From positions 372,001-436,000 of the forward strand of contig JADJXM010000001.1 in NCBI GenBank assembly GCA_016715865.1: a stretch of 64,000 nt of DNA. The letters are read 5' to 3'. A program made the translations under genes and the position numbers. How positions within the stretch are numbered: position 1 is the first letter of the stretch; every line of letters starts with the position of its first letter. Below the pieces are notes generated by a model, which ran no database searches, had not been told where the DNA came from, and saw only the letters and a list, made by a program, of their open reading frames with translations. Shown here one piece after another: positions 11,316-26,770 of the stretch. This stretch comes from Acidobacteriota bacterium (lineage in GTDB: Bacteria > Acidobacteriota > Blastocatellia > RBC074).

Positions 11316-12965
11316 TCACTTGACTATGACAGCATCACCCTTCGATTTCTCTTCGCCGATCTCATCTTGCAGCCTATGCTCAAAAGCCGCCTTGATGAAG
11401 CTGGCAAACAGGGGATGCGGCGCGAGGGGTTTGGATTTCAATTCAGGATGGAACTGGCAGCCGAGAAACCACGGGTGGTCATCCAGTTCGATCATCTCGA
11501 TGAATTTACCATCGGGTGATTTCCCGGAAAAGATAAGGCCGTTTTCAGCCAGGCGGTCCTCATAGGCGGGATTGAATTCATAGCGGTGACGATGGCGCTC
11601 TGAAATCGATTTATCCTGGTATATCCGTTCGGCAAGTGAACCGGCGCGCAGGTCGCAAGGGTAAGCGCCGAGACGCATAGTTCCGCCGAGGTCCTCGACA
11701 CCGATCAGATCGCGGAGCTTGAAGATAATCGGATTCGTAGTGTTCGGATCGAATTCGGTCGAATCAGCGTCGTCGATTCCGCAGACGTTCCGCGCATACT
11801 CGATGGCGGCGCACTGCATTCCGAGGCAGATGCCGAAGAAAGGTGTTTTCTCGCGTCGGGCGTAACTGATCGCCCGGAGCATGCCCGGGATTCCTCGTTT
11901 GCCGAAACCTCCAGGGACGAGAATCGCATCGACATCGCGGAGCCGGTCCTCCCATCGATCACCGTTCATCAGATCATCACTTTCGATCCAGCGGATGACG
12001 ACCTTGACGCCGTTGGCGAATCCGCCGTGAGCCAGCGCTTCATTGAGACTCTTGTATGAATCCTCTAGTTCGACATATTTACCGACAACGCCGATCGTGA
12101 CGGTCTCCCTGGCAGAGGCCATACGCTCGACCAGCGACGACCAGCGCCGCAGATCGGATTCGATCTGCGGCAATCGCAGCAGATCGGCGATTAAATGGTC
12201 CAACCCCTCGCGATTGAAGACGAGCGGTATCTCATAGACTGATTTGACGTCCTGAGCTGTGATGACGGCATCTTCGTGCACGTTGCAGAAGAGCGCTATC
12301 TTGCCCTTGATATCGTGCGGAAGCGCCCTGTCGGATCGGCAAAGCAGGATGTCGGGCTGAATACCGATCGCCCGCAGCTCTTTGACTGAGTGTTGTGTCG
12401 GCTTGGTCTTCAATTCACCGGAAGCGGCCAGATAGGGAACCAGCGTCAGGTGCACGAAGATCGCGTTACCGCGACCTACTTCGTTGCCCATCTGACGGAT
12501 CGCTTCGAGGAAGGGGAGCGATTCGATGTCTCCGACCGTTCCGCCGATCTCGACGATCACGACGTCCATCCCCTCCGAAACTCCGCGGATCGCGTCCTTG
12601 ATCTCGTTGGTGATGTGTGGGATCACCTGTATGGTCTTGCCCAGATAATCTCCCCGGCGCTCCTTCTCGATGACGGACAAATAGATGCGACCGGATGTCC
12701 AGTTGTTGGATTGCGTCAGTTGCGCTGTTGTATATCGCTCATAATGTCCCAGATCGAGGTCTGTTTCAGCCCCGTCATCGGTGACGAATACCTCACCGTG
12801 CTGAAATGGCGACATCGTTCCTGGATCCACGTTGATGTATGGATCGAATTTCATGAGCGTGATCTTCAATCCACGCGCTTCCAGTAAGGCGCCGATCGAG
12901 GCCGCAGCGATCCCTTTTCCCAGGCCGCTGACCACCCCACCGGTGACAAAAATATATTTTGGCAT
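11316..12965 (-). CDS. pyrG: CTP synthase
   Basis: A 549-residue, full-length enzyme that makes CTP from UTP, ATP and glutamine, the last step of pyrimidine nucleotide synthesis. The N-terminal synthetase domain has TGGVVSGLGKGI (P-loop) and the DPYINVDPGTM and HGEVFVTDDGAETDLDLGHY blocks. The C-terminal class I glutamine amidotransferase domain has GGFGKRGIPG, the nucleophile in FFGICLGMQ and the CQFHPE histidine and glutamate. The start MPKYIFVTGGV is standard. It stands between repeat-filled gaps, apparently as a single gene. Confidence 0.98.
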   Translation of the reverse strand: MPKYIFVTGGVVSGLGKGIAAASIGALLEARGLKITLMKFDPYINVDPGTMSPFQHGEVFVTDDGAETDLDLGHYERYTTAQLTQSNNWTSGRIYLSVIEKERRGDYLGKTIQVIPHITNEIKDAIRGVSEGMDVVIVEIGGTVGDIESLPFLEAIRQMGNEVGRGNAIFVHLTLVPYLAASGELKTKPTQHSVKELRAIGIQPDILLCRSDRALPHDIKGKIALFCNVHEDAVITAQDVKSVYEIPLVFNREGLDHLIADLLRLPQIESDLRRWSSLVERMASARETVTIGVVGKYVELEDSYKSLNEALAHGGFANGVKVVIRWIESDDLMNGDRWEDRLRDVDAILVPGGFGKRGIPGMLRAISYARREKTPFFGICLGMQCAAIEYARNVCGIDDADSTEFDPNTTNPIIFKLRDLIGVEDLGGTMRLGAYPCDLRAGSLAERIYQDKSISERHRHRYEFNPAYEDRLAENGLIFSGKSPDGKFIEMIELDDHPWFLGCQFHPELKSKPLAPHPLFASFIKAAFEHRLQDEIGEEKSKGDAVIVK

Positions 12966-13144
12966 CGTCTCCCCCGGGCTAGATCGATTGACTTGTTATT
13001 TGCAGGACATGTCGTGAGTTTTTTAAAACCTGTGTCTGATTCAGATAGGTAAATGTAAGATTAAACTTTCAAGCCGAGAAAATCAAAACATGGTGGTGAA
13101 GATGGTGTGGTTTGTGTTGTATTTTAATTTGTAAATGCGCAGAA

Positions 13145-13290
13145 GTTTCCAGTAGGCAGCAGGCAGTTTCTGGTATTCTGGCCGTTGCAGATTTATTCTA
13201 ATATGGCCGTTGCGATTGTTACTGTCAGCAATACATTGAAGAAGCGACTGGAAACTGCCTACCGCCTGCTGCCAACCGCCTGCTGATACC
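13145..13290. repeat. Inverted repeat of ggaaactgcct / gcaggcggt units
   Basis: One arm near 13146-13172 (gtttccagtaggcagcagg) pairs with the other near 13249-13286 (ctggaaactgcctaccgcc). The unit family matches the ctggaaact repeats at 16600, 25000 and 33560. The right arm enters the 3' end of the SDR gene and encodes its last residues (QQAVGSRR). The rest of the 293-base gap 12966-13258 shows no gene. Confidence 0.65.
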
Positions 13291-14092
13291 TTGCGCCGCG
13301 CTTTCGATATATCGGGCCGAGCGCGAATGTCAGTTTTGGGAAGATATTGGCCAGATGCGCCAGCCAGCCCCTGTGAGCAGGGATGATGATCTCGAGTGGC
13401 TTTCGCGGCAGAGCCTGATCGAGGATCGCGGATGCTATCTCATCTACAGTCAATAGTTTAGGTGCAGAAAATACAATCGCGGCCGCTTCGACATCCTTTT
13501 GAGGATTGAGCAGCGGCGTCTGCACTGCATCGGGCGAGATGGCTGTGACGAATATTTTATACTGTCGCAGCTCCTGAGCTGCTGCCAGGGAAAATGCACG
13601 GACGGCATATTTCGAAGCCGAATAAATGGCGATTCCGGGAATCGGAGCAAGAGCGGATATTGACGCCATATTAATGATATGGCCCCCGCCACGTTCGATC
13701 ATATGACGCGCGGCAGTCTGTGTTCCATAAATCACCCCCTTGACGTTGATGTCCAGATGGCGATCGACTGATTCACGCGACGCCTCATGCGCCCATCCAG
13801 CCAGCATATAACCGGCAATGTTCATCAATACATCAATTTTACCGAAAGTTTCCTCAGCGTCGGCCATTGCATCAGCCCACGACGACGGATCTCGAACGTC
13901 GATTCGTCGCAACCGCACTCGATCATCGGGCCATCCTCTCTTTTGCGCATGCTCGACCAGGCCCTCATAGTTGATATCAGTCGCATAGATCTTATTGCCG
14001 TCGGCGATCAATCGCTCAGATATATGCTGCCCGATTCCGCTTGCACATCCTGTCAGAAAGAACGTCCTGCTGTCTTTCATCTCTGCATCCAT
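13259..14092 (-). CDS. Short-chain dehydrogenase/reductase
   Basis: A 277-residue classical SDR. It has the cofactor motif TGCASGIG, the NIAG core (NNAG variant), the serine in NMASISAL and the catalytic YSASK. The acidic residue after the second strand (YATDIN) suggests NAD(H). A C-terminal extension (LAHLANIFPKLTFALGPIY) may touch a membrane. The substrate cannot be predicted. The last codons are supplied by a repeat arm, so the natural C-terminus may have been slightly altered. An ATG four codons in (14080) is an alternative start. The neighbouring GH19 gene lies 12 bases beyond the chosen start and may share its transcript. Confidence 0.88.
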   Translation of the reverse strand: MDAEMKDSRTFFLTGCASGIGQHISERLIADGNKIYATDINYEGLVEHAQKRGWPDDRVRLRRIDVRDPSSWADAMADAEETFGKIDVLMNIAGYMLAGWAHEASRESVDRHLDINVKGVIYGTQTAARHMIERGGGHIINMASISALAPIPGIAIYSASKYAVRAFSLAAAQELRQYKIFVTAISPDAVQTPLLNPQKDVEAAAIVFSAPKLLTVDEIASAILDQALPRKPLEIIIPAHRGWLAHLANIFPKLTFALGPIYRKRGARYQQAVGSRR

Positions 14093-14104
14093 TGCCTGAA
14101 GAGT

Positions 14105-15064
14105 TTATCTTTTTTTAGAACCGCTGCCCGAGATCTTCGCCGCTTTCCTGACAGGCTTCTTCGAAGCCGCTTTTTTCGAAGTGGTCTTATTCACCGAGCT
14201 CTTTGTTACCGCCGGTTTGGCTTTCACGCTTTTCACCGGCGCCTTTTTAGAGGGCTTGGTCGAGACCTTCCTTGCCGGGGCTTTAGCTTTCGCTGCGGGC
14301 TTTACGGCTGCCTTTTTTGCCGGTGCTTTGGACTTTGCTGATGCGGGTTTGGTTGGTTTTGCCGGTTTGGGCCTCGATGTCGAGGCGGCCATCGCTTCCT
14401 CGATTGCTTCATAACCTCGTGGGAGTGCATTTTGTGCCTGATTGACGCTCGAGGCGACGATTGTCGTGGTCACGGTCATCGAAGCGGATCTGGTTCTGAC
14501 ACCTCGTGTGGATTGAACTCCAAGGACGATCTTGGCCCTTTCGTAATATTTCATACGGCTCTCAAGTCCGTTCAGACCACCATTGATCTTCTTCGTGATG
14601 GTAATAAAGTCCTGAACATCGGCAAGCTCGTTCAATCCGTTTGATTGCCAGTACACGCCGGCAATAGAAAAGGCGATTTGAGGGGTAGTCGCAAGATCCG
14701 GTATCGATTCGATATCGACGCCCAGCAGATTGCCGTATTTGCGGTAGTTGAAGCGTCCTGTGATTTGAATTGGTCCGCGACCGCGATACCGAAATCCGTC
14801 GCCGGGCTGCGTATTGCCCAGCCTTTTCGCCAGATCGCTTGGCGGTTCGTATTTCAATTGCTGCGGTGTCGGCCCCCAGATCTCTTCCATGAAACGCAGT
14901 TCTCCGGATTCATGCGCGAGCTGCGCCAAAAAAGCCGATGCTCGCAAAGGCTGGTCAATGCGGTAAATCTGCATGACTCTGTTGAGAAACGCCAGATAAA
15001 TCATTCGCATCGAAGCCGGCAATTTCGGCATGATCTGTTGAAGCTGGCTGTCACTGAGCTGCAT
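14105..15064 (-). CDS. GH19 chitinase/endolysin-like enzyme with histone-H1-like tail
   Basis: A 319-residue protein from the ATG at 15064, chosen because AGGAGGT lies 6 bases upstream; the longer frame lacks a ribosome site. Residues 1 to about 190 match glycoside hydrolase family 19: AQLAHESGEL with candidate catalytic E52, EEIWGPTPQQLKY, RYRGRGPIQITGRFNYRKYG and the late TKKINGG motif. These enzymes cut beta-1,4 links in chitin or peptidoglycan. From about residue 225 the protein is almost only Lys, Ala, Pro, Ser and Thr (repeats like PAKKAAVKPAAK), as in histone H1. No signal peptide is visible, and no phage genes are near. The tail may bind nucleic acid or cell-wall polymer. Confidence 0.85.
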   Translation of the reverse strand: MQLSDSQLQQIMPKLPASMRMIYLAFLNRVMQIYRIDQPLRASAFLAQLAHESGELRFMEEIWGPTPQQLKYEPPSDLAKRLGNTQPGDGFRYRGRGPIQITGRFNYRKYGNLLGVDIESIPDLATTPQIAFSIAGVYWQSNGLNELADVQDFITITKKINGGLNGLESRMKYYERAKIVLGVQSTRGVRTRSASMTVTTTIVASSVNQAQNALPRGYEAIEEAMAASTSRPKPAKPTKPASAKSKAPAKKAAVKPAAKAKAPARKVSTKPSKKAPVKSVKAKPAVTKSSVNKTTSKKAASKKPVRKAAKISGSGSKKR

Positions 15065-15188
15065 GCTGAGACCTCCTGGATAGAAAAAACGATGCTGGTG
15101 GCACCGGGAAACTATGCCAATGATTGTCACATAATTCGAACGAAACGGGAATGGATAAACGCAGGTAATTAGGGATAAAGTGAGTTGA

Positions 15189-15230
15189 AGACAGGTTCAA
15201 CGCCAGGGCGCCCTGGCGTTGAACCTGTCT
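15189..15230. repeat. Perfect 42-bp palindrome
   Basis: The two 21-base halves are exact reverse complements, starting agacaggttcaacgcc and centred on gggcgccc, with no loop. It lies between two minus-strand genes and lacks a clear U-tract on that strand, so it is either a dispersed repeat or a terminator of unusual form. Confidence 0.75.
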
Positions 15231-15249
15231 TTAAAAACTGAACATGTAT

Positions 15250-15666
15250 TCAGTTGATGTCGGCCATGATCGCCTGACAGGCGTTCTTGACCGCATTGCC
15301 AAGGCTCCGTGTGGAGCCGCTTTTGATCGCATCGCCATCCCTGTTATAGACGACGAACTTGTTGTCCCGGCGAACCAGGTCCTTACCTCCTTCGTGTTGA
15401 AGCAGAATGATGTAATCGGCTTTCTCCTGCTTTGATGTCACGATCAGGTTAGGGCATCGCTCATGGAAGGTCTTGACGATCTCAGCGGTCTGAGGGCGGG
15501 CGCCACCGTGAATCCCTCCTCCGAAACCATCCTCGGTTCCGCCGGCTCCACCAGTCATCTCCCACGAATCTGAATCAGAGATGTAGACACGAATCTTTGG
15601 TCCCTCCTGCGCCGGCACGCCGATCGCCATCACAATCACCAATAAAATCATGAATCCTTTACTCAT
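15250..15666 (-). CDS. Small exported protein of unknown function
   Basis: 138 residues with a signal peptide (MSKGFMILLVIVMAIGVPAQ). The mature part contains a glycine-rich stretch (TGGAGGTEDGFGGGIHGG) and then a compact alpha/beta region: TAEIVKTFHERCP, KADYIILLQHEGG, NKFVVYNRDGDAIKSG, KNACQAI. The pattern of a protein asking whether a value is inherited from an unknown (ADYIILL, VVYNRDG) is reminiscent of DUF-type periplasmic proteins in Acidobacteria, but I do not recognise a named family. The gene stands alone, with the palindrome at 15189-15230 just downstream. Confidence 0.6.
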   Translation of the reverse strand: MSKGFMILLVIVMAIGVPAQEGPKIRVYISDSDSWEMTGGAGGTEDGFGGGIHGGARPQTAEIVKTFHERCPNLIVTSKQEKADYIILLQHEGGKDLVRRDNKFVVYNRDGDAIKSGSTRSLGNAVKNACQAIMADIN

Positions 15667-15941
15667 ACCTTCTCCTTATTAGTTGCATTTGGTCTTCTCT
15701 AGTTTATCGATATTCGATTGGCGAAGGTGATTGCAAATGCGATGCCATGGGCCATTTTTGGAAGTTAAGAGTGGTTTCCAACCACCGTCTGCCCCAAAAC
15801 GGGCGGCGGTTACACCATATAAGTCAACAGAAAAATATCCCGCTGATTCACTTGTGAGCCGAATTCCGGTAGGATGCCACAACACACCGGACTTTCCGGC
15901 TCAAATGAAATCACGAAACCATTAAAACGAGGAACTATGAA

Positions 15942-16349
15942 ATGGCTGATCTCAATTCACTCACATCGACGTGGACGCCCCGGTTATTGAGCGTTCTTCG
16001 CATTGTCGCTGCGTTTCTGTTTATGCAGCACGGAGGCCAGAAGCTTTTTGACTTTCCGGCTTCCGGTCAACCCGGGTCCGGCTCGCTGCCGCCATTGATG
16101 TTAGTGGCTGGCGTACTTGAATTCTTCGGCGGACTGCTGCTGCTGCTGGGTATCCTCACCCGTCCAGTGGCGTTCATACTGTCGGGCCAAATGGCGGTCG
16201 CCTACTTCATGTCACACGCGCCGCAGAGCTTCTGGCCGATCCTCAATCGCGGTGAACTGGCCGCGCTTTACAGTTTCGTCTTCCTTTATCTGGCTGCGGC
16301 GGGAGGAGGCGTCTGGAGCCTTGACAACCTCTGGCGACGTGAAAGATAA
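15942..16349 (+). CDS. DoxX family membrane protein
   Basis: 135 residues with four predicted membrane helices. The family pattern is clear: LLSVLRIVAAFLFMQHGGQK at the start, GVLEFFGGLLLLLGILTRPVA in the second helix, then the AYFMSHAP motif and NRGELAALYSFVFLYLAAAGGG. DoxX-type proteins are small integral membrane proteins, some linked to quinone or thiosulfate oxidation, most of unknown role. The gene is preceded by about 275 bases (15667-15941) where no convincing gene was seen, and is followed by a strong GC hairpin. Confidence 0.9.
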   Translation: MADLNSLTSTWTPRLLSVLRIVAAFLFMQHGGQKLFDFPASGQPGSGSLPPLMLVAGVLEFFGGLLLLLGILTRPVAFILSGQMAVAYFMSHAPQSFWPILNRGELAALYSFVFLYLAAAGGGVWSLDNLWRRER

Positions 16350-16393
16350 CGCCCGACTGCCCGGATACTTGTCTCGAAGCCAACAAAAAGAAT

Positions 16394-16414
16394 GGGCGGC
16401 CGTTTCGGCCGCCC
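16394..16414. terminator. GC-rich hairpin between doxX and tRNA-Lys
   Basis: Stem GGGCGGCCG (16394-16402) pairs with CGGCCGCCC (16406-16414) around a three-base loop. On the minus strand it is followed by attcttttt, a fair U-tract for the tRNA-Lys transcript; on the plus strand it is followed by tcaaataatt, weaker, for doxX. Confidence 0.7.
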
Positions 16415-16443
16415 TCAAATAATTGCTTATCTTTGTTATATGC

Positions 16444-16519
<76 letters not shown>

Positions 16520-16599
16520 ACGTCGGAATAGTGTTGAATCACCGTCCCAACGAATCTCCAATAATACGCATTTCAATATTTCCAGTCAACAAGTTCCGA

Positions 16600-16630
16600 C
16601 AGTTACGACTGGAAACTGCCAACTGGAAAC
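16600..16630. repeat. ctggaaact repeat remnant
   Basis: Two close copies of actggaaactgcc and actggaaactcc match the unit of the longer inverted repeats at 25001-25128 and 33557-33680. No second arm was found here. Confidence 0.5.
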
Positions 16631-16633
16631 TCC

Positions 16634-16667
16634 AAATAAAAAGAGGCAGAGAAATGATCCCTGCCTC
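16634..16667 (-). terminator. Rho-independent terminator of the TonB gene
   Basis: Reading on the minus strand, GAGGCAG and CTGCCTC (16661-16667 with 16643-16649) form a 7-bp stem with an 11-base loop, followed by a TTTTTATTT run. It lies about 26 bases past the stop codon of the TonB gene. Confidence 0.75.
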
Positions 16668-16692
16668 TCGATTACCGGTAGACGACCGTAGT

Positions 16693-20176
<3,484 letters not shown>

Positions 20177-20189
20177 TACTTCATCATGC

Positions 20190-20385
20190 TGAATTTGATG
20201 GAAAAAAGTGAATCGCAAAGAATGCAGAGAAATTGAATCGCAAAGAACGCAAAGAAGAATTTAGGAGATCATTGCCCGAGTCAGAAACAATAGGCAATAA
20301 TCCGAATCTCTCTTTCCATTAAAATCCTTTGCGCCCTTTGCGTTCTTTGCGATTCACTTTTTTCCATCAAATTCTGCGTGATCAT
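20190..20385. repeat. MITE-like palindromic element, copy 3
   Basis: Outer arms containing gaatttgatggaaaaaagtg and gaatcgcaaagaa are inverted at the two ends, and the inner loop has ggcaataatccgaat as in copies 1 and 2. It fills the gap between the convergent gcdH and sigma-54 regulator genes, where the stem could also terminate both transcripts. Confidence 0.8.
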
Positions 20386-20388
20386 GGA

Positions 20389-22449
20389 CTACTTGTACTC
20401 TTCGAGTTTGCGATAAAGTGTCTTACGTCCAATGCCGAGCAGGCGGGCGGCTTTGGCCTTGTCGCCGTTGGTATATACGAGAGTGCGGTTGATGACCAGC
20501 CGCTCGACCTCTTCAAGGCTGAGTGGGATCGAGATTTCAATCTGACTGATCTGATCCGGCGCTGCGGCTGATCTGATGCTTTCCGGCAAGTCCTGTTCGG
20601 TGATGGTGCGCCCTGAGGCGACGATGACGGCTCGCTCCATGCAATTTTCAAGTTCCCGGACGTTTCCGGGCCAGGGATAGCTTTTGAGAATCTGCAGTGT
20701 CCGGTCGGTGATGCCGCTGACGCGCTTGCCGCTCTTCTGCTGGTAACGATCGATGAAATAGGCAACCAGTTGATCGATATCTTCCGGGCGTTCCCTGAGA
20801 GGCGGAAGCACGATCGGGTAGACATTCAGCCTGTAGAAGAGGTCCCTCCTGAATCTTCCTGCTTCGATCTCCTTTTCCAGGTCCTTATTTGTTGCGGCGA
20901 CTACGCGAACGTCGGTTCTGATTATCTCGTTGCCGCCGACGCGCGTGAATTCACCGTCCTGCAGAACGCGCAGCAGGCTGACCTGAGCGGCCAGGCTCAT
21001 CTCGCCGATCTCATCGAGGAAAAGCGTGCCGCCGCTGGCTTCTTCGAAACGGCCGATGCGCCGCGAACGGGCGTCGGTGAATGCTCCGCGCTCGTGGCCA
21101 AAGAGTTCGGTCTCGAGCAGGCCTGGCGGGATCGCGCCGCAGTTGATCTTGATGAACGGGAGCGATGCGCGGCGCGAATTGAACTGGATAAGGCTGGCGA
21201 TGAGCTCCTTGCCGGTGCCTGATTCACCCTGTAGAAGAACGGTCGTGTTGCTATCGGCGACTGAGAGGGCCATCTCGATTGCGTGGCGGATCTTGGGTGA
21301 TGCTCCGATGATGCGTTCGCCGGCACGGGCATCGTTGAGCTGTCGTTTGAGCCGTATCACCTCGGCGGCCAGCCGGTCTTTTTCGAGTGCGATAGCGATC
21401 TGGTTCGAGATGCCGCTCAGCAGCTGAACGTCGTAATCCGAAAATCTCGTCGACTCCGCGTGCCAGACCAGAGCGATGATTCCGAGGACGCGATCCTTGA
21501 TCGTGATCGGAGCGACGAGGGCCGATTTGCCCTTGATGACGTGAGCGAAGAGGTAGCGGGCGATCGGCGACTGGCGAGCGTCTTCGAGTTTCAGTGTCTG
21601 GCCTTCGTCAAGCAGCTCGCGGACCGCCGGATGATCCGGTAATCGCAGTGAACGAGGTTCGCGATACCTGGTCTCGATAGATTTGCGCAGGTCAAAGCCT
21701 CTGCGCGCGCGCAGTTCGTCGAAATGCAGATGTTCGCCTTGCGCATCGAGGATGGCGATGCATCCGTAATCGGCCTTGAGCAGGTCGAGTGCGCGATCGA
21801 TGACGAAGGTGGATATCTCGCTGAAATCGGTCCGAGTGTTGATGTCATTCGAGATTTCAAGCATCAGCCTCGTGATCTCTACCTCTTTCTCCTTTTCGTT
21901 ATAAAGCCGTGTGTATTGCAGTCCGACCGAAACCTGGCTGGCCAGCCATTCCACGAGCATGATTTCGGTGTCGCTCCACTTGTGCGCCGTGTGGCAGTAA
22001 TGAAGCCCCATGACGCCGAGCAGTTGATCGTTGTATATGAACGGCGCCACGAGGACAGAACGCGTTCCGATCAGTTGCAGCGTCGTGCGGACCCAGAGCG
22101 GGATCTTCGCCGAGTGGCTGTCGTCGATCGAATAGTGGCGGGCTCGAGGCAGGTATTTCTGGATCGTATCGAGCGGGACCAGAGTCGTCGGGATGTTGAG
22201 CCCGAGGCCGGGAGTCAGGTTTTCGTCTCCGAGGTACTCGTGGCTGACGCGAAAACCACCGTCCGCCGAAGGGGTGATGACGTTGCAGCGATCCACGGCC
22301 AGCCGCTGTCCGACCTCTGTCACGGCTGACTGCAGAAATTTGTCGATATCGATGATGCTCACGGCGTCGGGATTGATCCGGTTGAGGATCTCCTCCCGTG
22401 CCTCATACATCTCGATCAGTTTCGTTTGTATTCCTTCTTCCAATTGCAT
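20389..22449 (-). CDS. GAF-GAF sigma-54-dependent transcriptional activator
   Basis: 686 residues. Two GAF sensor domains (about 25-170 and 195-360) are followed by a linker helix, an AAA+ sigma-54 activator domain (about 380-620) and a Fis-type HTH (GDKAKAARLLGIGRKTLYRK). Walker A is GESGTGKE, Walker B is TLFLDEIGEM. The sigma-54 contact loop reads GAFTDA instead of GAFTGA. GAF domains bind small molecules or sense redox, so this activates sigma-54 promoters in response to an unknown signal. It is the last gene of an operon with the alanine dehydrogenase and DUF512 genes, separated by 5 bases from the latter. Confidence 0.92.
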   Translation of the reverse strand: MQLEEGIQTKLIEMYEAREEILNRINPDAVSIIDIDKFLQSAVTEVGQRLAVDRCNVITPSADGGFRVSHEYLGDENLTPGLGLNIPTTLVPLDTIQKYLPRARHYSIDDSHSAKIPLWVRTTLQLIGTRSVLVAPFIYNDQLLGVMGLHYCHTAHKWSDTEIMLVEWLASQVSVGLQYTRLYNEKEKEVEITRLMLEISNDINTRTDFSEISTFVIDRALDLLKADYGCIAILDAQGEHLHFDELRARRGFDLRKSIETRYREPRSLRLPDHPAVRELLDEGQTLKLEDARQSPIARYLFAHVIKGKSALVAPITIKDRVLGIIALVWHAESTRFSDYDVQLLSGISNQIAIALEKDRLAAEVIRLKRQLNDARAGERIIGASPKIRHAIEMALSVADSNTTVLLQGESGTGKELIASLIQFNSRRASLPFIKINCGAIPPGLLETELFGHERGAFTDARSRRIGRFEEASGGTLFLDEIGEMSLAAQVSLLRVLQDGEFTRVGGNEIIRTDVRVVAATNKDLEKEIEAGRFRRDLFYRLNVYPIVLPPLRERPEDIDQLVAYFIDRYQQKSGKRVSGITDRTLQILKSYPWPGNVRELENCMERAVIVASGRTITEQDLPESIRSAAAPDQISQIEISIPLSLEEVERLVINRTLVYTNGDKAKAARLLGIGRKTLYRKLEEYK

Positions 22450-22454
22450 ACTGC

Positions 22455-23861
<1,407 letters not shown>

Positions 23862-23867
23862 AACTCT

Positions 23868-24980
23868 TTATAACATCTCGTCGATCGATTTGAAGGGCTG
23901 CCCCTGAGATTGGGCGACACCCTCAAATGTGATGTGACCGGCATAGGTGTTGACGCCGTTCTTGAGATGCGGATCTTTGGCGATGGCGTCCTTGAATCCC
24001 TTGTTGGCCAGTTTGATGGTGAAGGGCAGAGTCGCATTGGTCAGCGCGAAGGTCGATGTTCGCGGAACCGCGCCCGGCATGTTGGCGACACAGTAATGCA
24101 GGACATCTTCGACATAGAAGGTCGGATCGCTGTGCGTCGTCGGCCGTGTCGTTTCGATGCACCCGCCCTGATCGACAGCGACGTCGACGATGACGGCTCC
24201 CTTGTGCATGGTCTTGAGCATTTCGCGCGTGACCAGGCGCGGAGCCGAAGCGCCGGGGACCAGCACCGCGCCGACCACCAGATCGGCATTGGCGATCGAT
24301 TCCTGGACCGTGTATGGATTCGACATGAGAGTTCTGATTTTGGCGCCGAAGATATCGTCGAGGTAGCGCAAGCGCTCGAGGTTCTTATCCAGAATGACGA
24401 CGTGAGCTCCGAGGCCAATCGCCATCTTGAGCGAATTGATGCCGACGACACCTCCACCGATGATGACGACCTTGGCCGGCAGTACGCCAGGTACGCCGCC
24501 CATCAGCACTCCGCGGCCGCCTTCGGGCTTTGTCAGATAATGGGCTCCGACCTGGACGGCCATCCGCCCGGCGACCTCCGACATCGGTGTCAGCAGCGGC
24601 AAGTGGCCTTCATCGTTGGTGATCGTCTCATAGGCGACGCCCGTCACTTTGCGCTCGATCATGACTTGTGTCAGTTTTGGGTCTGGCGCGAGATGCAGGT
24701 AGGTAAAGAGCAACTGGCCTTCACGCATTCGCTCGTATTCCGGTCCGACCGGTTCCTTTACCTTGACGATCATCTCGGCGCTCGCCCAGACCTCGTCGGC
24801 GGTATCGACTATCCGGCCGTTTGCCGCCACATACTCCTCATTCGTGATCCCGCTGCCTTCTCCGGCATTCTTTTCGACCAGAACAGTGTGTCCGAAATCG
24901 CTCAGGGTTTTGACACCGGCCGGCGTCATCCCGACTCGAGATTCGTTGTCTTTGATCTCTTTCGGTAATCCGACAATCAT
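23868..24980 (-). CDS. ald: Alanine dehydrogenase
   Basis: 370 residues from the ATG at 24980 (MIVGLPKEIKDNESRVG); the longer frame is translated repeat. The enzyme interconverts L-alanine and pyruvate with NAD and ammonium. Diagnostic segments are RVGMTPAGV, the KVKEPVGPEY lysine, TYLHLAPDPKLT with the catalytic histidine, and the NAD site VIIGGGVVGINSLKMAIGLG, followed by NMPGAVPRTST. It is the first gene of a three-gene operon with DUF512 and the sigma-54 regulator. Confidence 0.96.
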   Translation of the reverse strand: MIVGLPKEIKDNESRVGMTPAGVKTLSDFGHTVLVEKNAGEGSGITNEEYVAANGRIVDTADEVWASAEMIVKVKEPVGPEYERMREGQLLFTYLHLAPDPKLTQVMIERKVTGVAYETITNDEGHLPLLTPMSEVAGRMAVQVGAHYLTKPEGGRGVLMGGVPGVLPAKVVIIGGGVVGINSLKMAIGLGAHVVILDKNLERLRYLDDIFGAKIRTLMSNPYTVQESIANADLVVGAVLVPGASAPRLVTREMLKTMHKGAVIVDVAVDQGGCIETTRPTTHSDPTFYVEDVLHYCVANMPGAVPRTSTFALTNATLPFTIKLANKGFKDAIAKDPHLKNGVNTYAGHITFEGVAQSQGQPFKSIDEML

Positions 24981-24993
24981 TGTGTACCTTCCT

Positions 24994-25121
24994 TCGATGT
25001 GTAGTTTCCAGTCTCCAGTTTCGAGTTTCCAGTAAAATCCGATCAACGTAGATGCTCATGATTGCGAATTTTACAATTTCAATAACTCGTTTCCTTACTG
25101 GAAACTCGAAACTGGGAACTG

Positions 25122-25128
<7 letters not shown>
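24994..25128. repeat. Inverted repeat, ctggaaact family
   Basis: The arm at about 25001-25036 (agtttccagtctccag then tttcgagtttcc) is inverted at about 25096-25128 (ttactggaaactcgaaac). It lies between the aldehyde dehydrogenase and alanine dehydrogenase genes and abuts both. Confidence 0.75.
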
Positions 25129-26645
<1,517 letters not shown>

Positions 26646-26770
26646 GGTTTTATTCCTGTCAGTTTAATGATGAATGTTTGAAGTGAGATTGCAGCGCTGG
26701 CTGATCGCGGGTTTCGCGATTGTTCTATTGAAGTGGCGCGGATTCTCAATCCAGAATTAATGGCCCGATC

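Noticed and set aside
15679..15885. 68-codon minus-strand frame between the small exported gene and doxX
   Set aside because: No family features or ribosome site; translated text begins in a region without clear coding pattern. Could be a fragment but cannot be supported.
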